Positions 16,418 through 26,381 are shown, numbered from the stretch's first letter. The stretch: DNA of 64,000 bases from Bacillus sp. Cs-700 (GCF_011082085.1 NZ_CP041063.1:558001-622000); one strand, 5' to 3'. Program-made: numbers and translations. Notes: generated by a model not told the origin, from the letters alone.

Positions 16418-16565
16418 ATGTTTTTTCACTAATACGAATAAATCTGTTATGATAGAGTTTGGTTTCTTTTGTTTTTATAACACATGTTATTAACTGTCAA
16501 CATTTGAACAGTACCAATAGATAAGAAAATAAAAGGACGGATCATGCTAGAAGAGGAGACCGTAC

Positions 16566-18491
16566 ATGACTCAATCACTACCTTTTGAAATTACAAAGGA
16601 AGATTCTTTTTACGAGAAGCTTGGAGACTATGTTGGCGATGTATTTTATGACATTTTACCTGAACATGGTTACGAGCTTCGTGATGAACAGATCTTCATG
16701 GCTTTTCAAATTGAACAAGCCTTTAAGAATAAGAGCGTTGTTTTTGCAGAAGCAGGCGTAGGAACAGGAAAAACGTTTGTTTATTTGCTATATGCGATTT
16801 GCTATGCACGTTATACACGTAAACCCGCCATAATTTCCTGTGCGGATGAAACGCTTATTGAGCAACTCGTAAAAGAAGGCGGAGACATTGAGAAGCTTGA
16901 GAAAGCTCTTGGGTTAACCGTAGATGTTCGCCTCGCTAAAGCAAGAGAACAGTATGTTTGTGTAAAAAAACTAGATTACCTTTCACACCGAACAGATGAT
17001 GAGGATATTCTGAGCGTTCACGATGAAATTCCAGAGTTTGTCTATGAACCTGCTGCGTCGATGAAATCATTCCATCGATATGGCGATCGCAAAGAATACC
17101 CATGGGTACCAAATGATAAGTGGGAAAAGATTGCATGGGATCCATTACAGCAGTGTTCCACTTGTGATTGGCGCCATCGATGTGGCCAAACATTAAATCG
17201 TGAATATTATCGACATGCAAGTGATTTAATCATTTGTTCTCATGATTTTTACATGGAACATATTTGGACGAAAGAATCTCGTAAGCGTGAAGGACAACTT
17301 CCATTGCTTCCTGAAGCAAGTACAGTTGTTTTTGATGAGGGACACCTCCTTGAATTCTCAGCACAAAAAGGATTAACTTATCGCTTTCACTCTGAAACCC
17401 TCTCAAGTATTCTAACTGGATACATGGACCAGGATGTACGGGAAGAATCCCTCACACTTGTAGAAGAGATTCTTGAGCTTCATGATAATTGGTTTGCTCA
17501 TCTCAGTGACTCAGCAATAACCGTAGAAGGTTCCGTTCGTAAGGATGTACCTCGTACAGAAACGATGATTGAAATCGCAAAAGCCATTGCTGAAAAGGTT
17601 GATGCGTTATTGGAACAGCTTGTTTTTGATTCTGAGCTTCATGTGATGGAAGATTATCACGTCAAGATCATGGAAGAATATCTCGAATTTTTCGCTTATG
17701 GATTAAGAACGTTACTTCAGGATGGAGAAGGTATTCACTGGCTTGAGGAAACAGAGACACAAACGTCGCTTGTGATTATGCCAAGACTTGTAGAAGACAT
17801 TTTAAGAAAAGAAGTATTTTCACAAAAAATTCCTTTTGTCTTTTCATCTGCAACATTATCCCAGGCAGGGGATTTTTCTTATACAGCAAGTAGTCTTGGT
17901 ATTCAAAAATACGCTTCATTTTCTGTGAATTCTCCATTTGATTATGAGGCACAAATGAAAATGAACGGAACGGTTTCTCAATCTGAGAAAGAGAAATGGG
18001 AAGAAATGGGCCGTGCACTCAACCATAACAAAGGCCATTCTTTATTGCTATTTTCATCTCTTGAAGAAATGAACCGATTCCGAAACTGGGCCGATCAAGA
18101 AACCTGGAATTTCACAATTATTTATGAAGGCGATCGTGAAATCAGTGAAACAGTAAAAGCTTTTCAGCGAGAACATTCTGCCGTTCTATGCTCGTATCAT
18201 CTGTGGGAAGGACTTGATGTACCTGGTGAATCGCTTACACAGGTGCTTATTTCATCCTTACCATTTCCACCAAACGACCCGGTATTTCAGGCGAAGCGAA
18301 GTCACTCAGAAAATCCAGTAAACGAAGTGGATCTTCCTTATATGTTGCTTCGATTACGACAAGGAATTGGTCGTTTAATCAGGAGCAGTGCGGATCATGG
18401 TACTGTCCGGATTTGGATGACAGAGAAGCAAGTCACCACATACGAAAAACAAGTTCAAGAAGTGTTGCCTTTACCAATTAACTGGAACTAA
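16566..18491 (+). CDS. ATP-dependent DNA helicase of the DinG/XPD family (YpvA-like)
   Basis: This 641-residue superfamily 2 helicase has the Walker A motif EAGVGTGKTF near residue 63, and four cysteines (one in YVCVKK near 125 and three in the CSTCDWRHRC cluster near 195) that should bind the iron-sulfur cluster typical of XPD/DinG enzymes. The DEGH box (VVFDEGHLLEF, about 258) and the late motif LRLRQGIGRLIRS (about 597) complete the set. Size and cysteine spacing match YpvA of B. subtilis. It lacks the exonuclease domain of long Gram-positive DinG proteins. The role in repair or R-loop removal is inferred. Confidence 0.88.
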   Translation: MTQSLPFEITKEDSFYEKLGDYVGDVFYDILPEHGYELRDEQIFMAFQIEQAFKNKSVVFAEAGVGTGKTFVYLLYAICYARYTRKPAIISCADETLIEQLVKEGGDIEKLEKALGLTVDVRLAKAREQYVCVKKLDYLSHRTDDEDILSVHDEIPEFVYEPAASMKSFHRYGDRKEYPWVPNDKWEKIAWDPLQQCSTCDWRHRCGQTLNREYYRHASDLIICSHDFYMEHIWTKESRKREGQLPLLPEASTVVFDEGHLLEFSAQKGLTYRFHSETLSSILTGYMDQDVREESLTLVEEILELHDNWFAHLSDSAITVEGSVRKDVPRTETMIEIAKAIAEKVDALLEQLVFDSELHVMEDYHVKIMEEYLEFFAYGLRTLLQDGEGIHWLEETETQTSLVIMPRLVEDILRKEVFSQKIPFVFSSATLSQAGDFSYTASSLGIQKYASFSVNSPFDYEAQMKMNGTVSQSEKEKWEEMGRALNHNKGHSLLLFSSLEEMNRFRNWADQETWNFTIIYEGDREISETVKAFQREHSAVLCSYHLWEGLDVPGESLTQVLISSLPFPPNDPVFQAKRSHSENPVNEVDLPYMLLRLRQGIGRLIRSSADHGTVRIWMTEKQVTTYEKQVQEVLPLPINWN

Positions 18492-18494
18492 CTC

Positions 18495-18528
18495 AAAAGC
18501 TCTTTCTCCAATGAGAAAGAGCTTTTTT
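18495..18528 (+). terminator. Strong Rho-independent terminator after helicase gene
   Basis: AAAAGCTCTTTCTC (18495-18508) pairs perfectly with its complement at 18513-18526 around a CAAT loop, followed by TTC. Confidence 0.9.
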
Positions 18529-18565
18529 CATTAGGAGTTGGTATGATAGGTAGAGGAGGGATAGA

Positions 18566-19513
18566 ATGAAAACAAATTGGGAAAGACACCAAGCGATCAT
18601 TCATCTTCCAGATGAAGCCATTACATCAATAGTAAAAAGCTATCATCCGAAAGCGAGCATTACATCAACGAGGTACCTTTCTGAGGGCTTAAGTCACACA
18701 AATTTGAAAGTTGACATTGCAAATGAAAAGCCAATCGTCATAAGAGTAGCAAGAAATACTGAGAGTCTATACCGTGAAAAAGAAATTCATGACATTCTTC
18801 CTACTCGTGTCCGAAGACCCGATTTTCTCCACTTGACTAAATGGAATGGGTATAACATTGGGCTATTAGAATGGAAGGAAGGCGCGTTACTGCGGGATCA
18901 GCTGACGATTTCTTCAGCACGTGAAATAAGAGAAATGGGGAAATCGATAGGGGAGCAGCTTGCCTGTATTCGCAAAAAGCGTTTTACTACATATGGATTT
19001 CTAGATCCGAACCTTGTCGTCAGGGAAGATTTCCGGTTAACTCCACAGTCATTCATTACGACAATCCAATCGTTTTTCAACCATCATGCTTCTAAATGGT
19101 TACCGGAACATTTGCCTGAGAAAATCATCGAATTTGCAAAGGAAAATGCGCCTTTACTCAAAGAAGATCAGAGTGGAGCCGGACTTGTTCACGGTGATTT
19201 TAATGGATTGAACATCTTAATGACAAATACGGAAGTGAATGCCATTCTGGATTGGGAATTTGCATTATCAGGGAGTATTTATTTTGACATAGGGAACTTG
19301 CTTCGGTACCAATTCAATCGTATTGAATCATTTGAACAAGGTTTATATGAGGGATTAAAGAATGAAGGAATTTCCCTACCGAAGCAATGGAAAAAGCTCG
19401 CGAAGCTTGCTGATCTTATAGCGCTTTGTAGCTTGCTTGACAGAGTTATGTGTGGAGAAAATCGAGTGAAAGATATTACGCGCCTTATCAAACAAACGAT
19501 TCACTCAGAATAG
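18566..19513 (+). CDS. Aminoglycoside phosphotransferase (APH)-family kinase
   Basis: This 315-residue protein has the APH/choline kinase fold. The catalytic loop reads LVHGDFNGLNIL (His-Gly-Asp-x-x-x-x-Asn) near residue 212 and the metal-binding Asp is in AILDWEFALSG near residue 230. An N-terminal ATP-binding lobe precedes these with PIVIRVARNTESLYREKEIHD. Such chromosomal APH-like kinases phosphorylate small metabolites (for example homoserine or sugars) more often than drugs, so resistance should not be assumed. It is followed 21 nt later by a histidine phosphatase gene and then by an MBL-fold gene, likely one unit. Confidence 0.75.
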   Translation: MKTNWERHQAIIHLPDEAITSIVKSYHPKASITSTRYLSEGLSHTNLKVDIANEKPIVIRVARNTESLYREKEIHDILPTRVRRPDFLHLTKWNGYNIGLLEWKEGALLRDQLTISSAREIREMGKSIGEQLACIRKKRFTTYGFLDPNLVVREDFRLTPQSFITTIQSFFNHHASKWLPEHLPEKIIEFAKENAPLLKEDQSGAGLVHGDFNGLNILMTNTEVNAILDWEFALSGSIYFDIGNLLRYQFNRIESFEQGLYEGLKNEGISLPKQWKKLAKLADLIALCSLLDRVMCGENRVKDITRLIKQTIHSE

Positions 19514-19534
19514 TTAAAGAGAGAGGGAAAAGAC

Positions 19535-20104
19535 ATGAGGATAGGTTTTATTCGCCACGGGAGTACATTATGGAATAAACAAAAACGGGCTCAAGGTAGC
19601 TCGGATATTCACCTTGATGAACAAGGTCGCCGTGATGCAGCTAAGCTAGGGGAGTCACTCTTAAATGATGAGTGGGATATGATCGTTTCAAGTGATTTAT
19701 CACGTGCAAAAGAAACAGCTGAAATTATCGGGCGGATTCTTCATATTGATGTTAAAACGGATCCTAGGCTGCGTGAAGCTGGCGGAGGACAAATTGAAGG
19801 CACAACGGAGCAAGAGCGAATAGAGAAATGGGGAGAGAAATGGCGTGAGTTAGATCTCGGTATTGAAAAAGAAGCACTTGTTGTGGCAAGAGCGCATGAA
19901 GCATTAAATGACTTACACCATCAACATCCAGGTCATAACATTCTTATCGTAAGTCATGGATCATTTCTTCGACATTTCTTTAAAAGTACACTACCTGAAC
20001 TAAATCATGAAAAGCATATTGTCAATACATCTTTAACGGTTTTAAGAAGAAAAGAAGATGAGTGGTTAAATGAACTTTATCACTCAACAAGTCACCTTGA
20101 TTAA
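19535..20104 (+). CDS. Histidine phosphatase family protein (phosphoglycerate mutase-like)
   Basis: The protein has 189 residues. The signature FIRHGSTLWNK places the catalytic histidine at His8, Arg7 and Arg58 (SSDLSRAKETAE) complete the phosphate pocket, and the second histidine lies in IVSHGSFLRHF. It belongs to the cofactor-dependent phosphatase branch (PhoE/CobC-like) rather than glycolytic mutase, judged by its short length. Substrate is unknown. It is 21 nt downstream of an APH-like kinase gene, with GAGAGAGGG before the ATG. Confidence 0.8.
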   Translation: MRIGFIRHGSTLWNKQKRAQGSSDIHLDEQGRRDAAKLGESLLNDEWDMIVSSDLSRAKETAEIIGRILHIDVKTDPRLREAGGGQIEGTTEQERIEKWGEKWRELDLGIEKEALVVARAHEALNDLHHQHPGHNILIVSHGSFLRHFFKSTLPELNHEKHIVNTSLTVLRRKEDEWLNELYHSTSHLD

Positions 20105-20213
20105 CAAGTAAAGTTGTTTTTAGCTTCATTATGCATATTTAAAAGGATATTCGATTAGCATCAAGAAGTCTTTCAGTAGGTAAATGCAACTTACTTAATG
20201 GAGGGAATGAACG

Positions 20214-21167
20214 ATGAAGCTTCCTAAACGTATAGCAGATGATTTATCTCTTATCGATCTGTACGACCTGTCTCTCGAACAGCGGACAGGTTGTTATGTC
20301 CTGCATGAAGAAGAACTAACCATTATTGAAACAAGTGCAAGTCCTTCGATTTCACACCTCATTAGCGGGTTAGAAAATTTACATATCGACCTGAATGAAG
20401 TGCGTCATATCATTGTGACACACATTCATCTTGATCACGCCGGTGGAGCAGGCCTGCTGCTAAAGAAATGTCCGAATGCGCGTATTTTTGTTCATTCAAA
20501 AGGAGCACGACATTTGGAAAACCCAACTCGCTTAATTGAGGGAGCTAAAGCCGTTTATGGCAAAAGGTTTAAAGAATTGTTTGAACCGATTCTGCCAATA
20601 CCAGAAGATCGCATAGTCATTATGAAGGATTACGAGAAAATGAAGATTGGAATGAATCGTACGTTAACATTCATTGATACACCAGGCCATGCAAAACATC
20701 ATTTTTCCATACATGATTCTAAGACAAACGGCATATTTGTAGGGGACACTGTAGGCGTTTACTATCCACAACTTGATACAGAACTTTATTTACCCTCAAC
20801 CTCACCAAACCAATTTAATCCAGATGATATGCTTGCATCTGCTGATAAAATCAAGTCTTTTCATCCTAGTTATATTTACTTTGGCCACTATGGTCAATCT
20901 AACAATCCAGATGAAGTCCTTCGGCAACTAACAGCGTGGCTATCTGTGTTTTTGAGAATAACAGAAGAAGTAACAAGTCAAGATCAGAAGAATGATGACC
21001 GATCAGAACACCTTTTCAAAGCGCTTCTAAGTAATGTCCAAGGCGCTTTATTCAATCAAGGCGTGCCTCTTGATCATCCCGTTTATCAATACATCAAGAT
21101 GGACTTACACGTGTCGGCACTTGGCCTATTGGATTACGCTGATCGAAAAAAAGTAGGAACCACTTAA
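20214..21167 (+). CDS. MBL-fold metallo-hydrolase
   Basis: This 317-residue metallo-beta-lactamase-fold enzyme has the metal motif VTHIHLDHAGG (His70, His72, Asp74, His75). Later ligands are visible in DTPGHAKHHFS (His) and FVGDTVG (Asp), with a terminal FGHYGQS histidine. It resembles glyoxalase II/lactonase-like proteins with a helical C-terminal extension of about 90 residues. The substrate cannot be read. The ATG at 20214 follows GGAGGGAATG. A terminator with its stem across the stop codon follows. Confidence 0.8.
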   Translation: MKLPKRIADDLSLIDLYDLSLEQRTGCYVLHEEELTIIETSASPSISHLISGLENLHIDLNEVRHIIVTHIHLDHAGGAGLLLKKCPNARIFVHSKGARHLENPTRLIEGAKAVYGKRFKELFEPILPIPEDRIVIMKDYEKMKIGMNRTLTFIDTPGHAKHHFSIHDSKTNGIFVGDTVGVYYPQLDTELYLPSTSPNQFNPDDMLASADKIKSFHPSYIYFGHYGQSNNPDEVLRQLTAWLSVFLRITEEVTSQDQKNDDRSEHLFKALLSNVQGALFNQGVPLDHPVYQYIKMDLHVSALGLLDYADRKKVGTT

Positions 21168-21187
21168 GAAGTCTTAAGTGGTTTTCT
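21158..21187 (+). terminator. Rho-independent terminator after MBL-fold gene
   Basis: AACCACTTAAGA (21158-21169) pairs perfectly with TCTTAAGTGGTT (21172-21183); TTC follows. The nominal loop is only 2 nt, so the innermost pairs probably open. Confidence 0.75.
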
Positions 21188-21257
21188 TATGGCACCCTAA
21201 GCAAAACCGTTTATGATATAGTGAATAAGTCTACAGAACAATGGGTGGAGAGGTGCT

Positions 21258-22571
21258 ATGCTAAAATCCAAATCAACGATTCAATCATTTCGTTATATTT
21301 TTATCACATACGTAGGAACCATCGTCTTATTTGCCATTCTTTATTTGCTGCCTTTTTCGCATTACGGATCACTACAAGCGGTTGATTCGCTTTTTATCTC
21401 AACAAGTGCTCTTAGCGTAACGGGTTTATCTTCAGTAAATATTTCGACAGACTTCACTCGAATTGGACAGGCGTTATTGATTATCGAAATGCAGCTAGGA
21501 GGCATTGGAATACTGGTTCTTGTCAGCTATCTTTTTCTTATGATGGGAAAGAAGCTAACGATGTCAAGTATGCTGTTAATTTCTAAAGACCAAAATCAAT
21601 CACAGCTTAAAACCATTCGATCCTTAAGTTTGTCAGTATTAATGATCGCCTTAACAGTTGAAGCTATTGGATTTAGTCTCATGTTCAATGCCATAAGTGA
21701 ACAATATAGTTCAGTTAAAGAAGCAGTCTTTGTTACCGTTTTTCACAGTGTTGCAAGCTTTACGAATGCAGGATTTGATTTGTTTGGAGATAGCTTAATT
21801 TCTTATCAGCACAATTGGCTATTGCTTTTGACGTCAGCTACAATGATTTTCCTTGGTAGCCTTGGATTTCCGACCATCGTTGAATACATATTAGGCTTTC
21901 GCAAAAAGAAAAGTTTATTTACAAAAGTGAATATTAGACTTCATAGTTCACTCTTTCTCATTGGACTTATGGTGTATTTCTTTTTAGAGTACAACGGCGT
22001 ATTTAACCATTTATCTTTATGGGATAAGTTCGTAAATGTGGTTTTCCTTTCAGCCACCTCCCGAAACGGGGGGTTAACGACTGTCGACATTTCAACACTC
22101 GATATCACGACTGTCCTTATATTAATGAGTTTGATGTTTATAGGTGGATCTTCTTCTAGTACAGGTGGAGGACTGCGGTTAACTACTTTTGCAGTGCTTC
22201 TAGCAAAGATGGTATCTGTCGCAAAGTCTGAAGAATACACCACTTTATTTAAAAAAACCATTTCTCAGGATTCAATTAATAAATCATTTCTTATCTTTTT
22301 AAGCTTCATCTTTTTATTTGCGTTTTCGACCATTGTACTTTCTTATTTTGAATCTCAAGAAATCATTTTGGTGGCTTTTGAAGTCATTTCGGCATTAACG
22401 AATACCGGATTATCCATGGGCATCACTGGAGAACTTACAGGGGTATCAAAGCTATTGTTATGCATGCTTATGATTATTGGGCGCATTGGCGTATTTAGCT
22501 TCATTTACGCTGTATTTAAAATCGAAAAATCGAGAACACGTTACATCAAAGAAGACCTGGCTGTTGGATAG
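21258..22571 (+). CDS. ktrB: KtrB-type potassium/sodium symporter membrane subunit
   Basis: The 437-residue protein carries the four M1-P-M2 units of the Trk/Ktr/HKT family. All four selectivity-filter segments are visible: SALSVTGLSS, SFTNAGFDLFG, SRNGGLTTVD and ALTNTGLSMG, each with the conserved central glycine. A flexible glycine/serine-rich gate region (GGSSSSTGGGLRLTT) is present in the third repeat. It moves potassium with sodium and depends on the cytoplasmic RCK ring encoded by the next gene, 15 nt away. No c-di-AMP (ydaO) riboswitch fits in the 74-nt upstream gap. Length and motifs indicate an intact transporter. Confidence 0.92.
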   Translation: MLKSKSTIQSFRYIFITYVGTIVLFAILYLLPFSHYGSLQAVDSLFISTSALSVTGLSSVNISTDFTRIGQALLIIEMQLGGIGILVLVSYLFLMMGKKLTMSSMLLISKDQNQSQLKTIRSLSLSVLMIALTVEAIGFSLMFNAISEQYSSVKEAVFVTVFHSVASFTNAGFDLFGDSLISYQHNWLLLLTSATMIFLGSLGFPTIVEYILGFRKKKSLFTKVNIRLHSSLFLIGLMVYFFLEYNGVFNHLSLWDKFVNVVFLSATSRNGGLTTVDISTLDITTVLILMSLMFIGGSSSSTGGGLRLTTFAVLLAKMVSVAKSEEYTTLFKKTISQDSINKSFLIFLSFIFLFAFSTIVLSYFESQEIILVAFEVISALTNTGLSMGITGELTGVSKLLLCMLMIIGRIGVFSFIYAVFKIEKSRTRYIKEDLAVG

Positions 22572-22586
22572 AAGGAGTGAGGAACG

Positions 22587-23246
22587 ATGCGAAAACAATT
22601 TTTAGTAATAGGCGCAGGAAGGTTTGCAAAAGGCATCATCCGTGAGCTATATGAGCAAAAATGTGATGTGGTCGTGTGTGATAAAGATGAAGGACCATTA
22701 GAAGATATTGACGATTACACGACCCACTCTATTGTCGGAGATTTACGTGAAAACCGCGTGATGGATGATCTTAATGTTGAGCAATATGACGCCGTATTTG
22801 TCGCAATCGGTACGGACGCATATTCAGCGATTTTAATTACGAACAGACTTCGTGATCGGAAGGCCAAAAAAATTATTACAAAAGCAGTTAGTCGCGAAAT
22901 AGGTGAAATTTTATCTAACTTAGGAGCAGATCAGGTCATTTATCCTGAAGAAGAAGCAGGGATGAAAGTAGCGAAACAAATAATGATGCCAAACGTGCTC
23001 GAATATATCGAAATCACAAAAAACGTATCGGCGATTGAAGTCGAGGTCCCAGAAGAACTAATCGGAAAAACGCTTCTCGAACTCGATTTTTCTAGAAAAT
23101 ATGAGTTGAACGTCTCCCTTATCTTGCGGAAGGAAGCACCTATTTTGAGTCGCTATGCAGAAGTCGCGTTCCAAAAAGGGGATGTCATCTTAATGGTTGG
23201 AGAAAATAAAAAAATTGAGCGCTTTAAACACAAATTTTCAATCTGA
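22587..23246 (+). CDS. ktrA: KtrA-type RCK regulatory subunit of potassium uptake
   Basis: This 219-residue cytoplasmic protein has an RCK_N Rossmann domain (about residues 1-125) with the nucleotide motif VIGAGRFAKGI and the acidic strand end VVVCDKDEG. An RCK_C domain (about 135-219) follows, the site that binds c-di-AMP in Bacillus KtrA/KtrC. It forms an octameric ring gating KtrB in response to ATP/ADP. Tight linkage (15-nt gap, binding site GAAGGAGTGAGG) to ktrB marks a two-gene operon. Whether it is orthologous to KtrA or to KtrC cannot be decided without a tree. Confidence 0.9.
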   Translation: MRKQFLVIGAGRFAKGIIRELYEQKCDVVVCDKDEGPLEDIDDYTTHSIVGDLRENRVMDDLNVEQYDAVFVAIGTDAYSAILITNRLRDRKAKKIITKAVSREIGEILSNLGADQVIYPEEEAGMKVAKQIMMPNVLEYIEITKNVSAIEVEVPEELIGKTLLELDFSRKYELNVSLILRKEAPILSRYAEVAFQKGDVILMVGENKKIERFKHKFSI

Positions 23247-23266
23247 ATAAGTAACTTAAAAAAATG

Positions 23267-23296
23267 AAATCCGCATAGTTTTGCGGATTTTTTTAT
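23267..23296 (+). terminator. Rho-independent terminator after ktrBA
   Basis: AAATCCGCA (about 23267-23275) pairs with TGCGGATTT (23282-23290), followed by a T-run. Confidence 0.85.
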
Positions 23297-23323
23297 GAAA
23301 ATACAAAAAAATAAAAAAACATT

Positions 23324-23337
23324 TGAATGCGTTTACA
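23324..23337 (+). promoter_or_regulatory. Possible cre (CcpA) site upstream of ppc
   Basis: TGAATGCGTTTACA differs from the cre consensus TGWNANCGNTNWCA at a single position. It lies about 70 bp before the predicted -35 box of ppc. One mismatch and a lone site make this tentative. Confidence 0.3.
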
Positions 23338-23384
23338 TTGTTGTCTTTTCAGTACAAGTAGCTTACTTTTGCATTGAGATCAGG

Positions 23385-23425
23385 TGTCATAAAAGATGAC
23401 AAGAATAAAATTTCTTGTTTATAAT
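23385..23425 (+). promoter_or_regulatory. Predicted ppc promoter with operator-like inverted repeat
   Basis: ATGACA (23396-23401) and TATAAT (23420-23425) are spaced by 18 bp and precede ppc by about 60 nt. TGTCAT (23385-23390) and ATGACA (23396-23401) form a perfect inverted repeat with a 5-nt spacer, so a regulator bound there would cover the -35 box. Confidence 0.45.
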
Positions 23426-23486
23426 AAGTTTATTGAAATATTTTTAATATTTGGTATTAAGTTTTTATTAGAAAGGTTGATTGGAC

Positions 23487-26237
23487 ATGACAATTGATAC
23501 GGCACATTCGACGCAACAAAGTCACCACGTTGCCCTAAGGCGTGACATTAACATGCTAGGAAGCCTTCTCGGTGACGTTTTAGTGCAGCATGGCGGCAAA
23601 GAACTTCTTGATATGGTTGAATCGATTCGTGAGAAGACGAAATCCCTCAGAACAGCTGCAGATCTCGAAACTTCTCAGCAGCTCAAGGAAACCATTCAGA
23701 CGCTTCAACCACCTATGAGAAAGCAAGTCATTCGCGCATTTGCTCTTTATTTTCACCTTGTAAATATTGCTGAACAAAACCATCGTATTCGAAGACGTAG
23801 AGACTATCAAATGTTGGAAGAAGAACAGTCACAGCCCGGATCCATTCCGCACGCAATCTCTTTACTTAAGAAGAACAATGTACCGGGTGAGCTGATTGAA
23901 GATACATTATCCTCTCTATCACTCGAACTGATTTTAACTGCACATCCAACTGAAGCGACAAGACGCTCTGTCCTAGAAATTCATAAACGTATTGCGAAAT
24001 CATTACAACAATTGGATAATCCGCTATTAACAAAGCGAGAACAAAAAGCATTAAAAGCGGATCTACTTAACGAGATTACAATCCTTTGGCAAACTGATGA
24101 ATTACGACATAAAAAACCTTCCGTTATGGACGAGGTAAATATGGGCCTTTTCTATTTTGAAGAGACGCTATTCGAAGTACTACCTCAAATTCATCAAGAA
24201 CTAGAAGAGTGTTTGAAGGAACATTATCCAGATGCGAAATGGGAAGTCCCGAATATTCTAAAATTTGGCTCGTGGATCGGTGGAGATCGAGATGGGAATC
24301 CATTTGTCACACCAGAAGTTACCTGGAATACGCTCCAACGACAGCGAGATGTTGTCATTTCTAAATACAAAGAATCAGTAAAAGACTTAATGAGACAGTT
24401 AAGTCAGTCAACGAACCGCATTACAATCTGTAGCGAATTAATTCAATCCATTAAAGAGGATGAACAACGTCTTCCAAACACAAAAGAATGGGGCGTTTCT
24501 CACGAGGCTTATCGGGTTAAACTTGCGTACGTATTGGAAAAACTAAATCAGGTGGACGATGAGAACGGATACAAAAATGCAGAAGAATTTATAGCAGATT
24601 TAAAGCTAATAAGCAATAGTCTTCGTCAGCATTTTCCTAAAGGAGCTCATTTCTCAGAATTAAATAAATTAATTCGCCAGGCATCACTTTTCGGATTTCA
24701 CCTTGCTACTTTAGATGTTCGTAATCATAGTGGTGAACATGAGGGAGCCATCGCAGAAATTTTAAAACGCGTGAACATGGCAAACGACTATGCCTCGCTA
24801 GATGAAGAAGAGAAAGTAAACTTGCTGAGCAGTATATTGGAAGACCCGCGTCCGGTTTTATCAACTTATGAAGACTATTCGGAAAAAACACGTAAAATAC
24901 TCGATATTTTTTCGATGATTAAAAAAGCTCATCATGAGTTTGGTCCTAAATCAATTTCTGTGTATTTAATCAGCATGACGCAGTCTGCAAGTGATCTTCT
25001 TGAGGTGCTTGTACTTGCGAAGGAAGCAAACATTTACCGTTTACATGCAGATGGTAGTGTAGAGAGTGATTTAAATATCGCTCCGTTACTTGAAACAATT
25101 GATGATCTTAAAGCAGGGCCATCCATTATGGAGAAGCTTTTTGAACTCCCGGTTTACAAGAATCACTTATCACAGGTTGACAATCGTCAGGAAATTATGC
25201 TCGGGTATTCAGATGGCAGTAAGGATGGAGGAACACTAACGGCTAACTGGAAGCTTTATCAGGCCCAGCAAGAAATTAGCAGCATTGCATCTGAACGCGG
25301 CTTAAGTTTGAAATTTTTCCATGGTCGCGGGGGTGCACTTGGTCGAGGTGGTGGTCCACTTCGCAGAAGTCTTTTATCACAACCGCCAGAAACGTATACA
25401 GCTGGAGTCAAAATTACAGAGCAAGGGGAAGTTCTTTCTTCTCGTTATTTACTATACGATATCGCTTATCGAAGTCTAGAACAGGCGACTACGACGTTAC
25501 TAACGTCTGCCGTTTCTGGAATCGAAAAAGATACGCGTCAAGAAAAATGGCATGAAATGATGGAGGAAATGTCTTCAATATCTCTTAAATCCTACCAATC
25601 GCTTGTATTTGAGGATAACGGATTCCTTGCTTATTTTAAACAAGGAACGCCGCTTCCTGAACTTGGTGCATTAAACATTGGTTCACGTCCTATGAGTCGA
25701 AAAGGCACGGATCATTTCGATGATTTACGTGCGATTCCGTGGGTATTCGCCTGGACACAAAGCCGCCAACTCATGCCAGCATGGTATGCTTCAGGCACTG
25801 GACTAACGAAATTCGCGTCAACAGAAGAAGGCTTAAAGAATTTAAGAGAAATGTATGAAAATTGGCCATTCTTCGCATCTCTAATTGATAATTTACAAAT
25901 GGGTCTAATGAAAGCAGACCTCGCAACAGCAGAGAAATATATGTCGCTAATCGATGATGAACAGCTAGCGAATCGCATTTTTGGTAAAATTGTTGATGAA
26001 TATCAACGTACGAAAGATGTGATTTTGACCATTACTGGACAAGAAGAACTTCTGGATGGTACGCCAAACATTAAAGATTCGATTCGATTACGAAACCCAT
26101 ATGTCGATCCTCTAAGTTCACTACAAGTAGAATTGATTTCAACATATCGCTCAAATGGAAGTGAAGACGATGAGCTACTGAAAGAAATTTTATTAACCAT
26201 TAATGGTATTGCCGCTGGTCTTCGGAATACCGGCTGA
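23487..26237 (+). CDS. ppc: Phosphoenolpyruvate carboxylase
   Basis: This anaplerotic enzyme carboxylates PEP to oxaloacetate. The protein of about 916 residues contains the catalytic histidine motif LTAHPTEATRRS, the GGDRDGNPFVTPE motif, the mobile glycine loop FHGRGGALGRGGGP and the invariant C-terminal Arg-Asn-Thr-Gly, so it is full length and intact. ATG 23487 is preferred to TTG 23481 because GAAAGG (23471-23476) is better spaced from it. Most Bacillus species rely on pyruvate carboxylase, so presence of ppc is a feature of certain Bacillaceae lineages. A terminator follows at once. Confidence 0.95.
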   Translation: MTIDTAHSTQQSHHVALRRDINMLGSLLGDVLVQHGGKELLDMVESIREKTKSLRTAADLETSQQLKETIQTLQPPMRKQVIRAFALYFHLVNIAEQNHRIRRRRDYQMLEEEQSQPGSIPHAISLLKKNNVPGELIEDTLSSLSLELILTAHPTEATRRSVLEIHKRIAKSLQQLDNPLLTKREQKALKADLLNEITILWQTDELRHKKPSVMDEVNMGLFYFEETLFEVLPQIHQELEECLKEHYPDAKWEVPNILKFGSWIGGDRDGNPFVTPEVTWNTLQRQRDVVISKYKESVKDLMRQLSQSTNRITICSELIQSIKEDEQRLPNTKEWGVSHEAYRVKLAYVLEKLNQVDDENGYKNAEEFIADLKLISNSLRQHFPKGAHFSELNKLIRQASLFGFHLATLDVRNHSGEHEGAIAEILKRVNMANDYASLDEEEKVNLLSSILEDPRPVLSTYEDYSEKTRKILDIFSMIKKAHHEFGPKSISVYLISMTQSASDLLEVLVLAKEANIYRLHADGSVESDLNIAPLLETIDDLKAGPSIMEKLFELPVYKNHLSQVDNRQEIMLGYSDGSKDGGTLTANWKLYQAQQEISSIASERGLSLKFFHGRGGALGRGGGPLRRSLLSQPPETYTAGVKITEQGEVLSSRYLLYDIAYRSLEQATTTLLTSAVSGIEKDTRQEKWHEMMEEMSSISLKSYQSLVFEDNGFLAYFKQGTPLPELGALNIGSRPMSRKGTDHFDDLRAIPWVFAWTQSRQLMPAWYASGTGLTKFASTEEGLKNLREMYENWPFFASLIDNLQMGLMKADLATAEKYMSLIDDEQLANRIFGKIVDEYQRTKDVILTITGQEELLDGTPNIKDSIRLRNPYVDPLSSLQVELISTYRSNGSEDDELLKEILLTINGIAAGLRNTG

Positions 26238-26244
26238 TTTTAAG

Positions 26245-26279
26245 ACAACCCTCTTCTTTTTAAGGGGGTTGTTTTTTTG
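26245..26279 (+). terminator. Rho-independent terminator after ppc
   Basis: ACAACCC (26245-26251) pairs with GGGTTGT (26266-26272), followed by TTTTTT. Confidence 0.8.
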
Positions 26280-26381
26280 CAATGTAAAGAACGTGCACGG
26301 TTCTCGCTATTTACCACAAATACTTTTCCCTCCTTTAGAAAAACTAAGATAGTAACAAAATCAGCTAAAGGAGGGCAACGC

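Noticed and set aside
18566-19513. Aminoglycoside resistance gene
   Set aside because: It has the APH fold, but chromosomal members with these neighbours usually act on metabolites; nothing indicates drug specificity.
21184-21257. c-di-AMP (ydaO) riboswitch before ktrB
   Set aside because: The gap is only 74 nt, too short for that riboswitch, and no matching motifs are present.
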